DNA from: Mnemiopsis leidyi
Lineage: Eukaryota; Ctenophora; Tentaculata; Lobata; Bolinopsidae
Assembly: GCA_000226015.1 (NCBI GenBank)
Contig: JH154895.1
Coordinates: 13,118 to 77,117, forward strand
DNA: 64,000 bases
Reading direction: 5' to 3'
Every line of letters begins with the position of its first letter. The first letter of the stretch is position 1. Shown piece after piece: positions 61,035-64,000 of the stretch. The notes beneath the pieces were generated by a model. It had not been told where the DNA came from, searched no databases, and saw only the letters and a program-made list of their open reading frames with translations. The translations under genes were made by a program, and so were the position numbers.

Positions 61035-62607
61035 CTAGAGGAGGGGGTTCAGTTGTTCAGTAAATCAATTGTGATAAGTGGGGATCGCAACTCAATAAAA
61101 CCTCGAAAAAAACTCGTCCGAAATTGCTGTAGAGTTACAACCCCACGCCTCCCAGTCATCAGATAATACTTGTAAGATGTACATACACCTGATAATGAGT
61201 TTGATAGTAACTTAGTTCTTGTGACATACTGCTGGCATTTCAGCGGAAATTTGTGAAATTCTGTGGAGGTAGTGATTTTCTACTCAACATGACCTTATTT
61301 TGACATGAAAGTTTTTTTCCTTAGACTTTGCAGGGTCCAAGGTATGAGAAAAATAAATCTGCAGAGGGGAATCATCGAAATCTGGTTTTAAGTACTCTTC
61401 GGAAAATATAACAGTAATATCAGCTCATCCAATATAACAGTGTGGTAAGTAAAAGTTCTTGCTTTTTTCTGCAAGCCGCTGTGATGTTTAGAATAAGATG
61501 CAGGTTCAGACGTTCAGTTCTGGTTTTTATGGATCTGCTCACGTCATGAAGGCTACAAGAACAAGGAACTTGACACTCAGTGAAAGCAGATAAGATTATA
61601 TTTTATGGGCTCCACCAAAATGCAAATTAATGCATTTTCGCTTTTGTATGTCTTTTTGCTTGGACTTTTTAGATAAATTATGATTAAATAATGTAATTTG
61701 TAACCACTTTTTCTGAATGGTATAAGTAGAAAAGAAGCACTGTTTGCATTGTGCAGTAAGTAGGAAGTTTCTTTTGCCGTTAACTGGTAACTCTCCCAAG
61801 TGACATGACTAACAAGACAGAACCTGGGCTTCACGAATCCTCCTACCCTTCAACCAATTAATCCTTCCTTATTTTTGCAATCAAGATTGATTTACCATTT
61901 TTTTTCTTCAATCGATAGACTCAAACGTTTCTTAACGTGCCGGTCCGGCCAACAAGTCGTATCGTATTTCTCATTTATCTATCTTGAAACGTTAACACCC
62001 AGACTTATGTTTTCTTTTGCTGTTTGGCAAGTTTGGAATGAACAAACTCATACATACTGATCTTACTTTTGCCTGCTAAGACGGTCGTTCTTCAGTGTGT
62101 GTCATAAAGGGCACCTCAGGATTGTCAAGAAGTTTGGTGTACACGTTATATTCTTTTACTACCTTTTGATATAATCAGTCATATACAGGGTGGTTAAAAA
62201 ACTTCTGGTCGTGTTTCATTTCTATAACTTCACCTCTGATCGATAACTTATTAGCTTGAAACTTACATGGAAGATTGACTTTAAGCATAGAAACAATCGA
62301 GCTAATTTGTCATGAAATCTCGTTTTAAGCAAAAATGTTAATCAGAAGAGGATCTATAAATTGGTACCTTGATGATAAAATCAAGTATTAGTACATTGAG
62401 CTGAAAAATTGTATACGCAATATCTGTTGGCCAAATTTTAGTTTGGCATTAATCCTTTCAACAACTATAGATTTAAGATATCGAAGAAAAGACCCTTGAC
62501 CCTTAAACAATGGAATTCGCAGCTAAAAGTCAGGTTAGATCTAAATAGTGTGCATTATTTACAAAATATTTATAATGCGCATTACTCATTAGTTAGACGA
62601 ACACGCT
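61035..62607. other. Region between receptor 5' end and amine oxidase gene
   Basis: The missing 5' exon(s) of the giant receptor and the promoters of two divergent genes are expected here. I could not identify an exon with the required phase-0 donor and an Ig first half. ACAGGGTGGTTAAAAAACTT at about 62186 resembles ends of some DNA transposons, but no partner end is visible. Confidence 0.4.
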
Positions 62608-62611
62608 AGTC

Positions 62612-62772
62612 CAAAAAATTCTTATACTATGAAAAACATTTCAGCAAAAATTCTTATACCATGAAAAACATTTCAGCAAAAATTTTTATACTATGAAAAA
62701 CATTTCAGCAAAAATTCTTATACTATGAAAAACATTTCAGCAAAAATTCTTATACTATGAAAAACATTTCAG
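62612..62772. repeat. 32-bp array (5 copies) ending at a splice acceptor
   Basis: Five copies of CAAAAATTCTTATACTATGA plus AAAACATTTCAG. Each ends in ATTTCAG. The last copy is followed by the open frame of the amine oxidase, so the array provides several possible acceptors. Confidence 0.85.
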
Positions 62773-64000
62773 CAAAAAAACCCGGCAAGTGCGAAGTGGG
62801 ATGTGGTGATAGTTGGAGGGGGAATATCCGGGCTCTATTGCGCAATGAAGCTGATGGAGAAGCCAGACATTCTAGCAGACCGAGGTATACAGAGCATTGT
62901 CATCATGGAGAAGGCGGACAGGTGGGGTGGGCGCCTGGACACAGACATAGTGAAGATGGAACCTTCAGATGGTGAAGACAAGAAAGTTATAAAGGAAGAA
63001 GAGGGTGCAATGCGCTTTACATACCACCCGGATCCTGCCAGCAACCCAAAATCGAACATGCCACTTCTCTCCCAGCTGATTAGAGATCTTGAAATGGACG
63101 ATGAAGTTGCACCTTTCTTTATGAATCCCCAACCGAAGAATCCACCACATCCGGCAAAAGTACCAAACTGCAACTCTCGTTACTTTGATGGGCAGCACTT
63201 CACCGAATGGTATGCCAATCAAAACCCAACTATGTGGAAAAACCTCTTTAATCTTGAGGGAAAAGAGGAATTCAAGTCTGCTGGTGAAATAGTCAAAGAC
63301 ATCTACCGACAGCTATTGGACCACAATAGATACAACCTCTTCGCTCACTTTCCCCCGGAGAAGGCAGAAGTAATTTTCGCTCAGAAGGATAATGACCTCC
63401 TTCAAGAATATGAAAACATTGAATATTGGGAATTCTTCCGGAACCAGTTCACATGGAGTGTTGGAATGCAAGAGCTTCCACTACACGAATTCTCGATGCA
63501 GGCCTTGCTCGCTTCAATGGGATACTCCTACGGTTGTTGCATGATGATGATTCAGACACAAGGATTCCTGTGCGTGAGTCTGTCCGAGGGAAATGTGGGC
63601 TCTATAATGCAGGATTTGATCACATTTAATCTTATCTGGGACAAACTGTTCCAATTTAAAAAAGGATGGACCTCATTAGTGAATAAGCTTATCAAACATA
63701 TTAAGGAAACGAGTAAAAAACTCGGAATAGATCTTGAAATGCGATTAAATTGTGAGGTTATGATGATTGAAGATGACAAGTCCGGCGAATTTGAATTAAC
63801 AGTAGAAGAACGCACAAAGGGTACGGACACATTCGATTGGGCAGCAAAGAATGTGGTCATGTCCTTGCCACCCAAAGCTGTTGAAGACATCATGAACCGG
63901 TCTAAAATGGCAGACAAAGAGATTTTGAAAATCTGCAGGTCCGTGGAAGGGATCCATTGTACCAAGATCAACCTCTACTTTGACGATGATTGGTGGAACC
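62773..64000 (+). CDS. FAD-dependent amine oxidase family protein (partial, runs off the window)
   Basis: From 62773 one frame stays open to the window end (409 codons). It begins KWDVVIVGGGISGLYCAMKL, the dinucleotide-binding GxGxxG fold of flavin monoamine or L-amino-acid oxidases, followed by IVIMEKADRWGGRLDTD, the second FAD-contact motif. Further on, 'NVVMSLPPKAVEDIM' matches the 'vi.a.P...' strand of the family. A stop lies in frame just upstream with no ATG between, so 62773 is taken as an exon start at the acceptor ACATTTCAG; the initiator exon is upstream and unidentified. Substrate unknown. The C-terminal part, including the second half of the FAD domain, is outside the window. Confidence 0.8.

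Noticed and set aside
62757-62975. Plus-strand frame starting at an ATG in the 32-bp array
   Set aside because: It is out of frame with the clear FAD-binding sequence that follows.

Overview
The window looks like nuclear DNA of an invertebrate animal. It has AT-rich introns with GT-AG borders, phase-1 exon shuffling of Ig, sushi (CCP) and ephrin-receptor-like (GCC2_GCC3) modules, a rhodopsin-class GPCR, a receptor tyrosine phosphatase and many small repeats. A WSC-like domain of a type common in cnidarians and a GPCR without DRY hint at a non-bilaterian or basal invertebrate, but the species cannot be fixed from this sequence.

Layout. 1-9.0 kb holds no convincing host gene. It carries three inverted-repeat elements (about 1.17-2.35, 2.95-3.72 and 6.60-8.37 kb), a decayed LINE tail (6.81-7.29 kb) and hairpin-rich repeats. 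9.04-11.04 kb is a plus-strand three-exon gene for a secreted LamG/pentraxin-like protein with a glycosylated coiled coil. 12.08-61.03 kb is dominated by one minus-strand gene. I traced 73 coding exons whose 72 junctions all keep phase, about 16.7 kb of coding sequence or about 5,570 residues, with the first exon(s) missing. It encodes a giant receptor with about 43 Ig-like domains, several CCPs, four GCC2_GCC3 repeats, three copies of an unrecognised domain ('X'), one membrane span and one cytoplasmic tyrosine phosphatase domain. The phosphatase keeps its catalytic Cys and WPD loop, but the P-loop Arg is Trp, so it is probably catalytically dead.

Three plus-strand genes sit inside introns of this giant gene: a secreted WSC-Ig-CCP protein (22.9-25.6 kb), a class A GPCR (35.2-36.5 kb) and a BTB protein with an apparent frameshift (39.9-41.6 kb). 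An internal exon at 51.24-51.30 kb encodes a phase-compatible signal peptide and suggests a second promoter for a shorter receptor. At the right edge a plus-strand FAD-dependent amine oxidase begins at 62.77 kb and runs out of the window.

The receptor seems to have grown by repetition of a cassette (Ig array, CCP, X, GCC2_GCC3, CCP). It reads as a cell-surface adhesion or recognition protein, but partner and process are unknown. A second theme is that at least eight minisatellites in its introns lie directly across a splice donor or acceptor, copying the junction and a few exon bases several times.
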